This document shows positions 1 through 6,764 of a DNA stretch of 8,245 bases, in pieces. Positions within the stretch are counted from its first letter, which is position 1, and every line of letters begins with the position of its first letter. The stretch covers positions 1 through 8,245 of the forward strand of contig DASVES010000161.1 of the NCBI GenBank assembly GCA_036380435.1, in the 5' to 3' direction. Made by a program: the position numbers and the translations under genes. This stretch comes from DASQDT01 sp036380435. GTDB lineage: Bacteria; Acidobacteriota; Blastocatellia; Pyrinomonadales; Pyrinomonadaceae. Below the pieces are notes generated by a model. The model ran no database searches, was not told the DNA's origin, and saw only the letters and a program-made list of their open reading frames with translations.

Positions 1-728
1 AAGTCCATGCTCAGGCGGCCGTCGCCGTAAGGCAGACGGACGGCTTGAAACAAAGGCGTTTGATAAAACTTAAAACTGCCCTCCCGATGCATCATCGGCA
101 CACTTCGACTTCGCCCATCCGCGAGGTGAAAAGGCGCTTCACGTGTCGAAGCTCTGTCAAACGGGTTGGCCCACTGGCCTTTGAAATAAGCGATTGATGC
201 CAGAACGAGGTCGGTCGCGGGCGAGATGTCGTCGCTCTTGATGACGCCGCCAATTTTGCCCGCGGTCTGCTCTCGCACCCATTGGTTGACGGCGTCGAGC
301 GCGGTCGGGCTGTCGAAGTCCAGCGCGGCCGCCTCCGCCCCGTAGTAATGGCCGACGGCTTGGACGAAAGGGGCTTCGAAACGAAGCCCCTCCCGAACCC
401 ACAATGCACTGGCTAAGCTCAACGTAACGTCTGCGCCGCCCGTCAGGAGGCGGCGCAGCGACATGAAGGCGGCGTTAAATTCCTCGTCGCCGATGTCGTG
501 CGCCCCCAGCACGCCGCGCAACACACGCCGCGTGTCGCCGCCGGCTCCGTTGTACAGCACGGCTAAAGCGAGGGAGAGGGCGAAGGGAGACACCAGAAGG
601 TTTCGGCCCTCCCCCGCCTTCAGCAGTTCGCGCAGAAGCCCGAGGCCGAGGTCATTACAGGCGGCGACGAGCCTCTGGGCGGCGGGAGGTAAAGGCCCGC
701 CATGCTGCAATCCGTACTCTTCTTCCAT
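1..728 (-). CDS. Serpin-family protease inhibitor (C-terminus cut off by window edge)
   Basis: Reading the minus strand from ATG at 728 gives 242 uninterrupted codons to the window edge. The protein is a clear serpin. Residues 43-65 have the N-LLVSPF-ALSLAL-VLYNGAGGDT pattern. Residues 147-159 read VNQWVREQTAGKI. Residues 174-190 contain LVLASIAYFKGQWANPF. Residues 200-213 have the F-x4-G-x4-VPMM pattern. Serpins trap serine or cysteine proteases by a suicide mechanism through a reactive-centre loop near residue 340-360 of a full-length protein (about 370-400 aa). That loop lies outside the window, so target specificity cannot be read. The N-terminus is acidic with no hydrophobic signal peptide, which suggests a cytoplasmic inhibitor. 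The start lies 30 nt after the trypsin stop codon and in the same frame. The Shine-Dalgarno is weak (AGAGG 12 nt upstream), so translation is probably coupled to the protease gene. The obvious candidate target is the adjacent trypsin-like protease, but the CHAT peptidase is also possible because some serpins inhibit cysteine proteases. Confidence 0.9.
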   Translation of the reverse strand, partial: MEEEYGLQHGGPLPPAAQRLVAACNDLGLGLLRELLKAGEGRNLLVSPFALSLALAVLYNGAGGDTRRVLRGVLGAHDIGDEEFNAAFMSLRRLLTGGADVTLSLASALWVREGLRFEAPFVQAVGHYYGAEAAALDFDSPTALDAVNQWVREQTAGKIGGVIKSDDISPATDLVLASIAYFKGQWANPFDRASTREAPFHLADGRSRSVPMMHREGSFKFYQTPLFQAVRLPYGDGRLSMD

Positions 729-758
729 CGCTTCCCGGTGCCTCTGCGGCGAGGAGAC

Positions 759-1646
759 TCAATCGAGCGGGCCTTCGACGTCGATCCCGGTCTCCTGGCG
801 AATCCAATCGAGGAACTTGTCAACGCGCACGTAGATGCCGCCGTCGCCGCACACGTTGTTGGTGTTGCCGAGTCCGCGCGAAGTGGCGCCGAGCAGGTAG
901 TAAGCGCCGGTCGAGCTTTTGATGTAGAGCGGCCCGCCGCTGTCGCCGCGGCAACTGTCCTTGAGCAGCCCTTTATGACCTGCGACCATCTCCTTCCCGC
1001 CCGAGCAGCCGAACTTCGTCTGATCGTTCGCCGACTCGCATCCGAGCGAGGTGATGGGCACGTCCACCATGCGCTTGACGCCGTAGCCGATGGTGCCTCC
1101 GAGATTGACGGTGCCGAACCCCACAAGGCGCGCTTTCTTCGGGTTGCCTACCTCGGCCCCCTGCGCCACGTGCCGGGGCTTGACCGCCGAATCACGCTCC
1201 AGTACCAGGACGCGCAGGTCGTTACTCGGGTGCTCCTTATTGTCCACGACGCGGATGACCTCGCCGGTGTCGAGCCGGCTCACGTCATTCCCCTTAAGGA
1301 AGACGCGCCTGAGGTCAGGGCAGTGTTGGGCCGTGACGACGAGGCGCGGCGCGATGAGCGTGCCGGTGCAGTAGAACTCGGTGTCGTCGCCGACGGCGCA
1401 GCAGTCGGGGAAGTCCGTGGTCATCTTGCCGCCGACGATTGACTCGGGCTCGCCCTGCGTACTCGGCGGGAAAACCTCGGAGCGTCGGAACGGGTCGGGG
1501 GAGACCACCTCGTCCCTCCGGTTGGGCATGCTCCGCTGCCCGCCCCCGCCGGACTTGCGGCGCAGCTCCCCCACCTCGGATTCGAGGTGGTTGAGGCGAT
1601 CCTGCAACTCGTCGAACATCTGTGTCGTCTGGTTGTCTTCGTCCAT
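759..1646 (-). CDS. Trypsin-like serine protease (S1/chymotrypsin fold) zymogen with N-terminal coiled coil
   Basis: A 295-aa S1 protease with its full catalytic triad: His108 in VVTAQHC, Asp143 in NDLRVLVL and Ser236 in GDSGGP. Asp230, six residues before the serine (DSCRGDSGGP), is the S1-pocket aspartate of trypsin, which predicts cleavage after Arg or Lys. The mature N-terminus should be Ile70 of IVGG, so cleavage of Ser69-Ile70 is needed for activation. P1 is Ser, so trypsin-type self-activation at this bond is not expected. Residues 8-30 form a short leucine-rich coiled coil (FDELQDRLNHLESEVGEL), followed by a Gly stretch (33-36) and a Pro/Arg/Glu-rich linker. There is no signal peptide. 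The region 1-69 has no cysteine, so the propeptide would be freed on cleavage. The cysteine pairs of trypsin are conserved (93-109, 203-214, 232-266), which is odd for a protein with no export signal. The start is supported by AAGGAG 7 nt upstream. It lies 61 nt after the metallopeptidase and 30 nt before the serpin. Confidence 0.95.
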   Translation of the reverse strand: MDEDNQTTQMFDELQDRLNHLESEVGELRRKSGGGGQRSMPNRRDEVVSPDPFRRSEVFPPSTQGEPESIVGGKMTTDFPDCCAVGDDTEFYCTGTLIAPRLVVTAQHCPDLRRVFLKGNDVSRLDTGEVIRVVDNKEHPSNDLRVLVLERDSAVKPRHVAQGAEVGNPKKARLVGFGTVNLGGTIGYGVKRMVDVPITSLGCESANDQTKFGCSGGKEMVAGHKGLLKDSCRGDSGGPLYIKSSTGAYYLLGATSRGLGNTNNVCGDGGIYVRVDKFLDWIRQETGIDVEGPLD

Positions 1647-1707
1647 CGGTTCTCTCCTTCGTGCGTGGGCCGGGCCCCGCTTGATTGTTGAAAGCTACCC
1701 TCATCTA

Positions 1708-3153
1708 TCAGGGCTGGTCAATTCTTATCGCCTTGAAGTTGACCTGTTTGATAAGGCCGTCGAGGTATGCGTCGCGCGCGCCGGTGTCCTCACCGGCGAG
1801 GAACTCGATCTTCGCCTCTTTCTGGAGGCGGAGCGTCAGTTCGAGCGCCGCCTTGTGGATGTCCTCGAATTTCTGCTCGTGCTCGGCGTCCACGCCCTGT
1901 ACGGCGAGCTGCGCGGCCGCGGGGACCAGCCGGATGAGGTCGGCGGGCTGGAGCATCGCCTCGTTGTAGTCGTTGCTCATCTTCCCGAGCCGGATGAATC
2001 TGGCGAGCGCCGCCGCGTACCGATTATCCTTTTCGAGGTCGGGGGCGCTGTTCACCCCGCTCGTCTTATCGCGCGCGAAGTCGAGCAGACAGCGGTCTTT
2101 TTCGAGGACGGGGAGCGGCTCGCTCATCAACACGTCGGCGACCGCCCCGCAGTCGTCCACGTAGGGCTTGAGGGTCGCGTCGGCGGGGCCGTAGAAATTC
2201 CGCCAGTCGCCCTCGATCGTGTCGGCCAGGGTTTGCAACTCGGCGACCCCCGTGCTCCGCAGCAGCGCGCCGAGCAGGAAGACGCGCACGTAGCTGTTGG
2301 GGTGCTCGCCGACGCCGCTCGCGGCGAGCACCTCCGCCTTCGTCTTGTAGAGCATGGCGAAGAGTCCGCGGGCGAAGCCCGCGCCGCCGAGCAGCACGCC
2401 GAAAGCGTCGGCGATCATCTCGTTGAGCCACCTCTTCCAGTCATCCAGCTTTGCGCGCCCGGCGAGCTTTGTCTCCATCGCCTTCCTCAGGTCGTCGCGC
2501 AGCTTCAGGTCTTGCGTGAGGAGGTGACCGACCTCGTGGTAGATGCTCGACAGCTCCCAGAAGCCGGTCGTGTCGTGGAAGGCGAGCGAGATGACCGAGA
2601 GGGGGAGCTGCAACTCCTCCTCGCCCTGAAGCTCCAGGCCGATGCTGCCGAAGTAGTGGCGGCGCGTGATGGCGGCCGGCGAGAGCTTGGCGTTCAGGTA
2701 GGTGAGCGGGGGCTCACGGTAGTTCTCCTCGGGGAGCACCTTCCACCTGTTGTGGAGCTTGACGCAGGGCAGGTAGCAGGCGGCGGCGACGAGGTCGGCG
2801 GCGTCGAGGATGCCGCCGTAGGGTTGCGTGGCGTCGCGCTGCGAGAAGATGTAGCGGAAGATCGACATGATGCTGTGCGAGCCGGTCAGCATCTGCTCCA
2901 GCTCCATCCGCTTGCTCGTGAAGGTGTCCTGAGGCATCGTGGCCACCTCCTTCGGGTCCAGCTTCTCCTTCAGGGCGTCCTGCTCCGCGAGCATCGTGGA
3001 GAAAAGCTTGGTCACCACCTTGACCTGACTCTGGTGCAGGCCCATTCCGTACTTGTTCGCGTCGCTCTGGTCGTTCCAGGCGTCGATCTCGCGCGGCAGA
3101 AGTTCGGTGCGGCGGCGCAGTTCCGTCGCCAGCAACTGCTGTAGGTTCGCCAT
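1708..3153 (-). CDS. HEXXH zinc metallopeptidase-like protein (zincin), family unrecognised
   Basis: A 481-aa protein whose centre has the signature of a zinc-dependent peptidase. His206-Glu207-Val-Gly-His210 (HEVGH) supplies two zinc ligands and the catalytic glutamate. About 35 residues later NEMIADAFG (Glu245, Asp249) resembles the third-ligand helix of gluzincins. A further H-P-x4-R motif (His284-Pro285, Arg290) follows. I do not recognise the rest. Residues 1-110 are mostly helical, with no signal peptide. Residues 150-200 hold a beta-rich segment before the active-site helix, and residues 370-481 are helical with a charged amphipathic stretch at 420-450. No transmembrane segment is evident, so it is probably cytoplasmic. 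The start has a strong GGAGG 6 nt upstream, and the gene lies 15 nt after the CHAT peptidase, so the two are surely co-transcribed. Its substrate is unknown. The neighbouring trypsin zymogen has an Ile at the activation P1' position, which many gluzincins favour, so maturation of that protein is one possibility (inference). Confidence 0.85.
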   Translation of the reverse strand: MANLQQLLATELRRRTELLPREIDAWNDQSDANKYGMGLHQSQVKVVTKLFSTMLAEQDALKEKLDPKEVATMPQDTFTSKRMELEQMLTGSHSIMSIFRYIFSQRDATQPYGGILDAADLVAAACYLPCVKLHNRWKVLPEENYREPPLTYLNAKLSPAAITRRHYFGSIGLELQGEEELQLPLSVISLAFHDTTGFWELSSIYHEVGHLLTQDLKLRDDLRKAMETKLAGRAKLDDWKRWLNEMIADAFGVLLGGAGFARGLFAMLYKTKAEVLAASGVGEHPNSYVRVFLLGALLRSTGVAELQTLADTIEGDWRNFYGPADATLKPYVDDCGAVADVLMSEPLPVLEKDRCLLDFARDKTSGVNSAPDLEKDNRYAAALARFIRLGKMSNDYNEAMLQPADLIRLVPAAAQLAVQGVDAEHEQKFEDIHKAALELTLRLQKEAKIEFLAGEDTGARDAYLDGLIKQVNFKAIRIDQP

Positions 3154-3168
3154 AAAATTCCTCCGGGG

Positions 3169-5061
3169 TCACTTGCCGGACACGAGCACGACGTTGTCGA
3201 TGGGGCGGACTTTCACGTTCGGTGGCACGACCTCCACCACGTCGAGGCGGACGGTATGTTTCGCCGGGGCGACCGGGGCGAGCCTCAGCCTGACGACGAG
3301 GATGGGGCCTTCGGGCAGCGGGAACGCGCCTGCGCCGCGCGTGATGGTGAAGGTGATGTCGCTGCCGCCGGACTCGCTCATGTTGCCCAGTGAGAACTTC
3401 GAGTCCTTGAAGGGCTGTGTGCTGTGCAGCGACTCGATGCGCGCGTTCCCGTGGTCGCTACTCACGCTGAGCTTGCAGTCGAGCTTATCGGCCTGAAGCG
3501 CGCCGACGAGGTTGACGGCGACTTCAACCACCTCGTCCGGCGCGGCCTTCTTCATCTCGGGCATCAGGAGCGAGGTCTGCTTCTTCGTCGCCTTCGCCTT
3601 GATCAGCTTCTCGATTTCCGCCAGCGTCTCGTAGGCGAAGTCCGAAGTGGGGTCTTCGCTGAGGGCCGTCCACGCGGCCTCGCGCACATCCTGATCGCGT
3701 ATGTTATCGCGGTCGAGCTTGTAGGTCCTCGGGATGTCGAAATTGAACATCGGCTCGGCCCCGCGCGTGCGGAAGATGACGGGCGCCGACCAGCTCGGCG
3801 GGTACTCGGGGCGCGAAATCTTCACGCGCCCCGCGCGCACGGCGGCCTCGACGTTGCCCGGCGTCTCCCTCAGCAGCGACTCGAAGAAGGTGGCCAGGAA
3901 GTCGAACGCGGCGCCGATCTTGATCTGGTAGCGCATCCCGACGGCGCACTGGACGCCGGACGAGGTGCCCACGAGCCGCTGCGCCACGCCCTGACTGCCC
4001 AGCGTCCACTCAGCGATGTCCTTAAGCTCCTCGGCGTCGAGCGGCGGCTCGTTCTCGGCCGCCGTCAGGCACCCGGCGAGCATGACCACGGGGATGGCCA
4101 CCTGCCTGTCCTGCAACTGCCGCTGGAGGTCGTTTGACGAGATGTTATCCACGTTGACGCCGCCCGGCTTCTCGAATTGCAGGACGCCGCTCTTCTTCCC
4201 CGAGCCGTCGAGGTTGAGGTAATTGCCGTGACCCAGGTAGACGAGGATGTGGTAGTTCGTGCTGCTATTCTTGAGATGGTCCGTGAACTTCTCCCACGTC
4301 GCGGGTTGCAGTTCCGTGACGCCCCGGTTCAGGAGGTAGTCTCGGAACTCTCTCCACTTGAGCGACTCCTTCCGCTGCCTCTCTTCCTCGGAGTCGCCGT
4401 CCGCGATCACCAGGTTGGGCAGGTGCTTGGCCTCGAACTCGTCCCAAGAGAGCTGCGGTTCGAGCGAGCGGGCCTCGCCGCTGATGAGGTCTATGTGCAC
4501 GATGTTCTGCCCCAGTTCGTTCGCGAGCTTGACGATGTGGTTGCAGATCGGGCCGGCCGGCGGGACCCTGACGGTCAGGCCCGAGGGGCTCGACCGCACG
4601 ACTAGTATCTTGAGCGGGAGACTATGGTAGAAAGGCTTGGACAGCTGCGTGCCCGGCAACTCGTGGACGATGGCCGAGACCGCGTGGCGCAGCACCACCC
4701 ATTCGTCCTCGAATTTGAGCAGCTCGACGGGCACGTCCGCAAACTTTTCCAGCAGGCGCGGGTGGAACCTGAAGATGAAGCGCACCGGCTTGGTGCCGAG
4801 GATCGGCCCGTTCACGTAGCCCCGTATGTCGCTGGAGATGAGCCAGTCGCTCAGCTTCTGGGCGACGGCGTTTACGACGGCGCTCGTCGGGTTGCCGCCG
4901 CGCAGGTCGCGGATGGTGTTGGCGTCAATGTCTATGGCGACCTCACGGAGGAACTCCTTGCGGTTGACGCTCAGTTCGGGGTCGCTCGCCGTGAGGCGGA
5001 TCAGCAGGTTCGTGCCGGCGCTGTTGTCCGGCAATATATCGACCTCGAAATCGGTCGTCAT
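3169..5061 (-). CDS. CHAT-domain caspase-like cysteine peptidase with C-terminal cohesin-like domain
   Basis: A 630-aa protein counted from the ATG at 5061. A GTG one codon upstream (5064) is an alternative start. Residues 1-150 form an N-terminal module ending in the P-x-ELL motif typical of the region before CHAT domains. The CHAT (caspase/separase-like) peptidase core spans roughly 150-440. The catalytic dyad is present: His278 in VYLGHGNY and Cys331 in VVMLAGCLTA, with the usual beta-strands before each. Residues 450-510 are a helical linker. Residues 514-630 are a beta-sandwich-like region with cohesin-like features (SDITFTITRG, then FPLPEGPILVVRLRLAP, then a closing strand); I rate that assignment as moderate. 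There is no signal peptide or TM segment. The gene overlaps the upstream CHAT pseudoenzyme by one base (TGATG), and an AGGAGG sits inside that gene's end, so synthesis of the two is coupled and a complex is likely. CHAT proteases known from other systems cleave specific protein partners. The partner here is not shown, but the downstream protease zymogen is a good candidate. Confidence 0.9.
   Translation of the reverse strand: MTTDFEVDILPDNSAGTNLLIRLTASDPELSVNRKEFLREVAIDIDANTIRDLRGGNPTSAVVNAVAQKLSDWLISSDIRGYVNGPILGTKPVRFIFRFHPRLLEKFADVPVELLKFEDEWVVLRHAVSAIVHELPGTQLSKPFYHSLPLKILVVRSSPSGLTVRVPPAGPICNHIVKLANELGQNIVHIDLISGEARSLEPQLSWDEFEAKHLPNLVIADGDSEEERQRKESLKWREFRDYLLNRGVTELQPATWEKFTDHLKNSSTNYHILVYLGHGNYLNLDGSGKKSGVLQFEKPGGVNVDNISSNDLQRQLQDRQVAIPVVMLAGCLTAAENEPPLDAEELKDIAEWTLGSQGVAQRLVGTSSGVQCAVGMRYQIKIGAAFDFLATFFESLLRETPGNVEAAVRAGRVKISRPEYPPSWSAPVIFRTRGAEPMFNFDIPRTYKLDRDNIRDQDVREAAWTALSEDPTSDFAYETLAEIEKLIKAKATKKQTSLLMPEMKKAAPDEVVEVAVNLVGALQADKLDCKLSVSSDHGNARIESLHSTQPFKDSKFSLGNMSESGGSDITFTITRGAGAFPLPEGPILVVRLRLAPVAPAKHTVRLDVVEVVPPNVKVRPIDNVVLVSGK
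3172..3522 (-). other. Cohesin-like beta-sandwich domain of the CHAT peptidase
   Basis: The last ~117 residues (about 514-630) of the CHAT protein start with VNLVGALQADKLDCKLSVSS, have a central SGGSDITFTITRG segment, then a long hydrophobic strand (GPILVVRLRLAP) and a closing strand (TVRLDVVEVV). This order resembles the cohesin fold: strand, loop, FxxxRG, G-x-I-L-xx-L-x-F. In cellulosomes cohesins bind dockerins; outside them cohesin-like domains serve as general protein-binding modules. No dockerin-type calcium loop is seen in the other proteins of this window. The assignment rests on pattern resemblance only. Confidence 0.45.
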
Positions 5062-6674
5062 CACTCGCCCTCCTCCAACTCGCTGAGCGAGCCGAGCTCT
5101 TGCTCAATCATCGTCTGCCTTGCGCTCTCGTCCTTGACGAGCGGCGTGTCGGAGACGTCACTGCCGATGTCCTTGTAGCTCTGGTCTATGGCGCGGAGCT
5201 GTTCGAGCAGGCTGCGCGCGACTTCGAGCCGCGCGTTGACTCGGGTCGGGTCTTGGGTGGCGGGGGTGCGCGTGTCGGCGCGCGCGGTGAACTCGCGCCC
5301 CAGCCGTTGGCGCAGGAAGAGGGACATCAGCACGGTCGGCGCGCCTGTCGTCCCTGCGGCCATGCCGTCTTCGATGCTGTAGCCGTCAGGCGACGCCAGA
5401 TGCTCGTAGAAGTATCGCCAGAACTTCCCGAGCAGGTCGCCGCCGCAGGGCCCGAGCGGGGCGATGATGTTGGGCAGTGTAATCGTCGAGCTGCCGATGG
5501 CGGCGTAGGCGCTGTAGACGGAGGGCAGCAGCGGGCCGTCGAGGCGGTCGATGTCGTCGTCGTCAGTCTTGGTCGTACTCAGGCTCAGGAGTGTGACGCG
5601 GCTGCCGCGCAGGATCGAGCACATCTCGCCCGCCGAGCAGGGTTCGATGTCGAGCCGCCGCGAGAGGCTGTCGTTCCATTTGAGCAGCCGCTCGTCGCTG
5701 ACAATGTAGCGCAGCTTCGTCGAGTAGTTGAGGGCGATGCGGAAGAGGCGGCGCGTGGCGGGGCCCAGCCGCTCGGCCGTGCGGGCGGCGTCCCACTTGG
5801 GGAAGTAGAGAAGCCCCTCGCCGCCGAACGAGACAGCCCCGTCGGCCACGAGGTGGACCAGCTCGAAGCCCTCCTCCGAGACGCGCTTAAGGGCTTCACG
5901 CGGCGGCTGCGTGAAGCCGACGACCTCGATGTGTGACTTGTCGAGTCCCTCCACCGCGGCCTTCAGCGCGTCGGGCGTCCTCTCCGGGTCGTGGATGAAG
6001 GCCAGCCGGAGCTTCTCCTTGACGGGAATCTTATGCAGCGGGGCGGCCGGGAGGCCGCGGACGAAGGAGAAAAGTCCCTGCCTCTTTTCGCGCAGCTCGC
6101 ATGCCAGCAGCTCCCACGGCAGCTCGGCCAGCTCCGGCGGGGTGCAGTTCCACCAGATGCGCACGGGGCGTTCGGGCAGCGCGACTTTCCCGTTGAGCAG
6201 GTCGCTGAGGCTCTGGTCGGGGACGCTGAAGATGCTGTCGCGCGCGGCCTTGATGGCCGCGGCGTGCGACTCGTTCCGGAAGGGGAAGCTCCAGAGTTTT
6301 TTGTAGGCGGCACTCTCGCCGCTCATGAAAGTCCTCAGATAGTCATTGTACTTCCGCTGGTCGAGTGTGATTCGCCCGCGCCGCCAGAACTTGAACGTCG
6401 TGAACGCGGGCGCGTTCTCCTGGTCGCAGGACTCGGCGGTGTCGTGGGCAGGCAGTTCGATGTCCGTGTAGACCCACGCGTCGAAGTGGCGGTGCTCGGA
6501 CAGTTTGCTTTCCGAGACCCGTGTGCGGAACCACAGCCCTAAGCGCTCCCAGAAGCCATCCGCGTCGGAGTCCGGAGCTTTGACGGGGGGCGCGGGCGCC
6601 TGCGCCGCCCCGCGTCCTCCGGGGGGCGCGACCCAAACGACCACCTCTTCATACCGGGATTGACGTTTGCCCAT
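5061..6674 (-). CDS. CHAT-fold protein with both catalytic positions substituted (probable pseudopeptidase)
   Basis: A 537-aa protein from the ATG at 6674. A longer reading from 6701 is less likely because GGGAGG lies 6 nt before the 6674 start. Residues 171-205 (VRIWW-x5-P-ELAELPWELL, then FSFVRG) match the segment that precedes CHAT domains. The core spans about 220-460. Where active CHAT proteins have VHFxGHG, this one has VHLVADG (274-279), replacing the catalytic His with Asp278. Where they have an L-xx-C-S-T stretch, it has TLLSLSTT (361-368), placing Ser366 at the Cys position. A long insertion of ~45 residues separates the two strands compared with its active neighbour, and a DDDD run follows at 371-374. 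The C-terminal half of the fold (AYAAIGSS, then FWRYFYEHLASPDGYSIEDGM) is well kept, so this is a folded protein rather than a decayed gene. Residues 475-537 are helical and acidic. The first ~40 residues are Pro/Ala/Gly-rich and likely disordered. It overlaps the active CHAT gene by one base, which suggests a heterodimer in which this subunit senses, scaffolds or regulates. Confidence 0.82.
   Translation of the reverse strand: MGKRQSRYEEVVVWVAPPGGRGAAQAPAPPVKAPDSDADGFWERLGLWFRTRVSESKLSEHRHFDAWVYTDIELPAHDTAESCDQENAPAFTTFKFWRRGRITLDQRKYNDYLRTFMSGESAAYKKLWSFPFRNESHAAAIKAARDSIFSVPDQSLSDLLNGKVALPERPVRIWWNCTPPELAELPWELLACELREKRQGLFSFVRGLPAAPLHKIPVKEKLRLAFIHDPERTPDALKAAVEGLDKSHIEVVGFTQPPREALKRVSEEGFELVHLVADGAVSFGGEGLLYFPKWDAARTAERLGPATRRLFRIALNYSTKLRYIVSDERLLKWNDSLSRRLDIEPCSAGEMCSILRGSRVTLLSLSTTKTDDDDIDRLDGPLLPSVYSAYAAIGSSTITLPNIIAPLGPCGGDLLGKFWRYFYEHLASPDGYSIEDGMAAGTTGAPTVLMSLFLRQRLGREFTARADTRTPATQDPTRVNARLEVARSLLEQLRAIDQSYKDIGSDVSDTPLVKDESARQTMIEQELGSLSELEEGE
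5069..5074 (-). promoter_or_regulatory. Shine-Dalgarno of the CHAT peptidase, inside the upstream gene
   Basis: AGGAGG on the minus strand is 7 nt from the ATG at 5061 and 4 nt from the GTG at 5064. The 7-nt spacing favours the ATG. The site lies in the last codons of the CHAT pseudoenzyme, whose stop TGA shares a base with the ATG. This is an arrangement for translational coupling and near-equal output of the two proteins. Confidence 0.6.
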
Positions 6675-6680
6675 GCTGTT

Positions 6681-6686
6681 CCTCCC
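6681..6686 (-). promoter_or_regulatory. Shine-Dalgarno deciding the start of the CHAT pseudoenzyme
   Basis: GGGAGG on the minus strand, 6 nt before the ATG at 6674. It lies inside the reading that would start at the ATG at 6701, which has no comparable site in front of it. The 6674 start (protein beginning MGKRQSR) is therefore preferred. Confidence 0.6.
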
Positions 6687-6729
6687 GGCGTGCACACGCA
6701 TGCCGCCTGACGGATTAAATCGCTCTCTT

Positions 6730-6748
6730 GCGGGCGCCGCGTGCCCGC
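6730..6748 (-). other. Stem-loop in the gap between the 2-TM gene and the CHAT pseudoenzyme
   Basis: GCGGGC and GCCCGC form a perfect 6-bp GC stem with a 7-nt loop, 17 nt after the stop of the small membrane gene. No T-run follows on the minus strand, so it is not a standard intrinsic terminator. It could be a partial terminator, an mRNA processing or stability element, or chance in GC-rich DNA. It lies in the only gap of more than 61 nt within the operon. Confidence 0.3.
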
Positions 6749-6764
6749 TACTTCGCGGCCCGGC

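Noticed and set aside
92..409. Short minus-strand frames at 92-409 and 157-402
   Set aside because: They are out of frame with the serpin, which is read through this whole stretch with conserved motifs.
1381..3144. Long plus-strand reading frame of 587 codons
   Set aside because: It runs antisense across two well-supported genes (metallopeptidase and trypsin), has low-complexity Arg/Val/Glu-rich content and no recognisable motif; a GC-rich shadow.
3424..4137. Plus-strand frame of 237 codons antisense to the CHAT peptidase
   Set aside because: Its composition is that of a shadow of codon-biased GC-rich coding DNA and the opposite strand has a complete catalytic dyad.
5100..5936. Plus-strand frame of 278 codons antisense to the CHAT pseudoenzyme
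   Set aside because: No domain or motif, and no reason to prefer it over the CHAT fold on the minus strand.
5061..6674. Reading the CHAT-fold pseudoenzyme as a decaying pseudogene
   Set aside because: The frame is intact over 537 codons, the fold-defining segments are conserved, and the gene is translationally coupled to its active paralogue.
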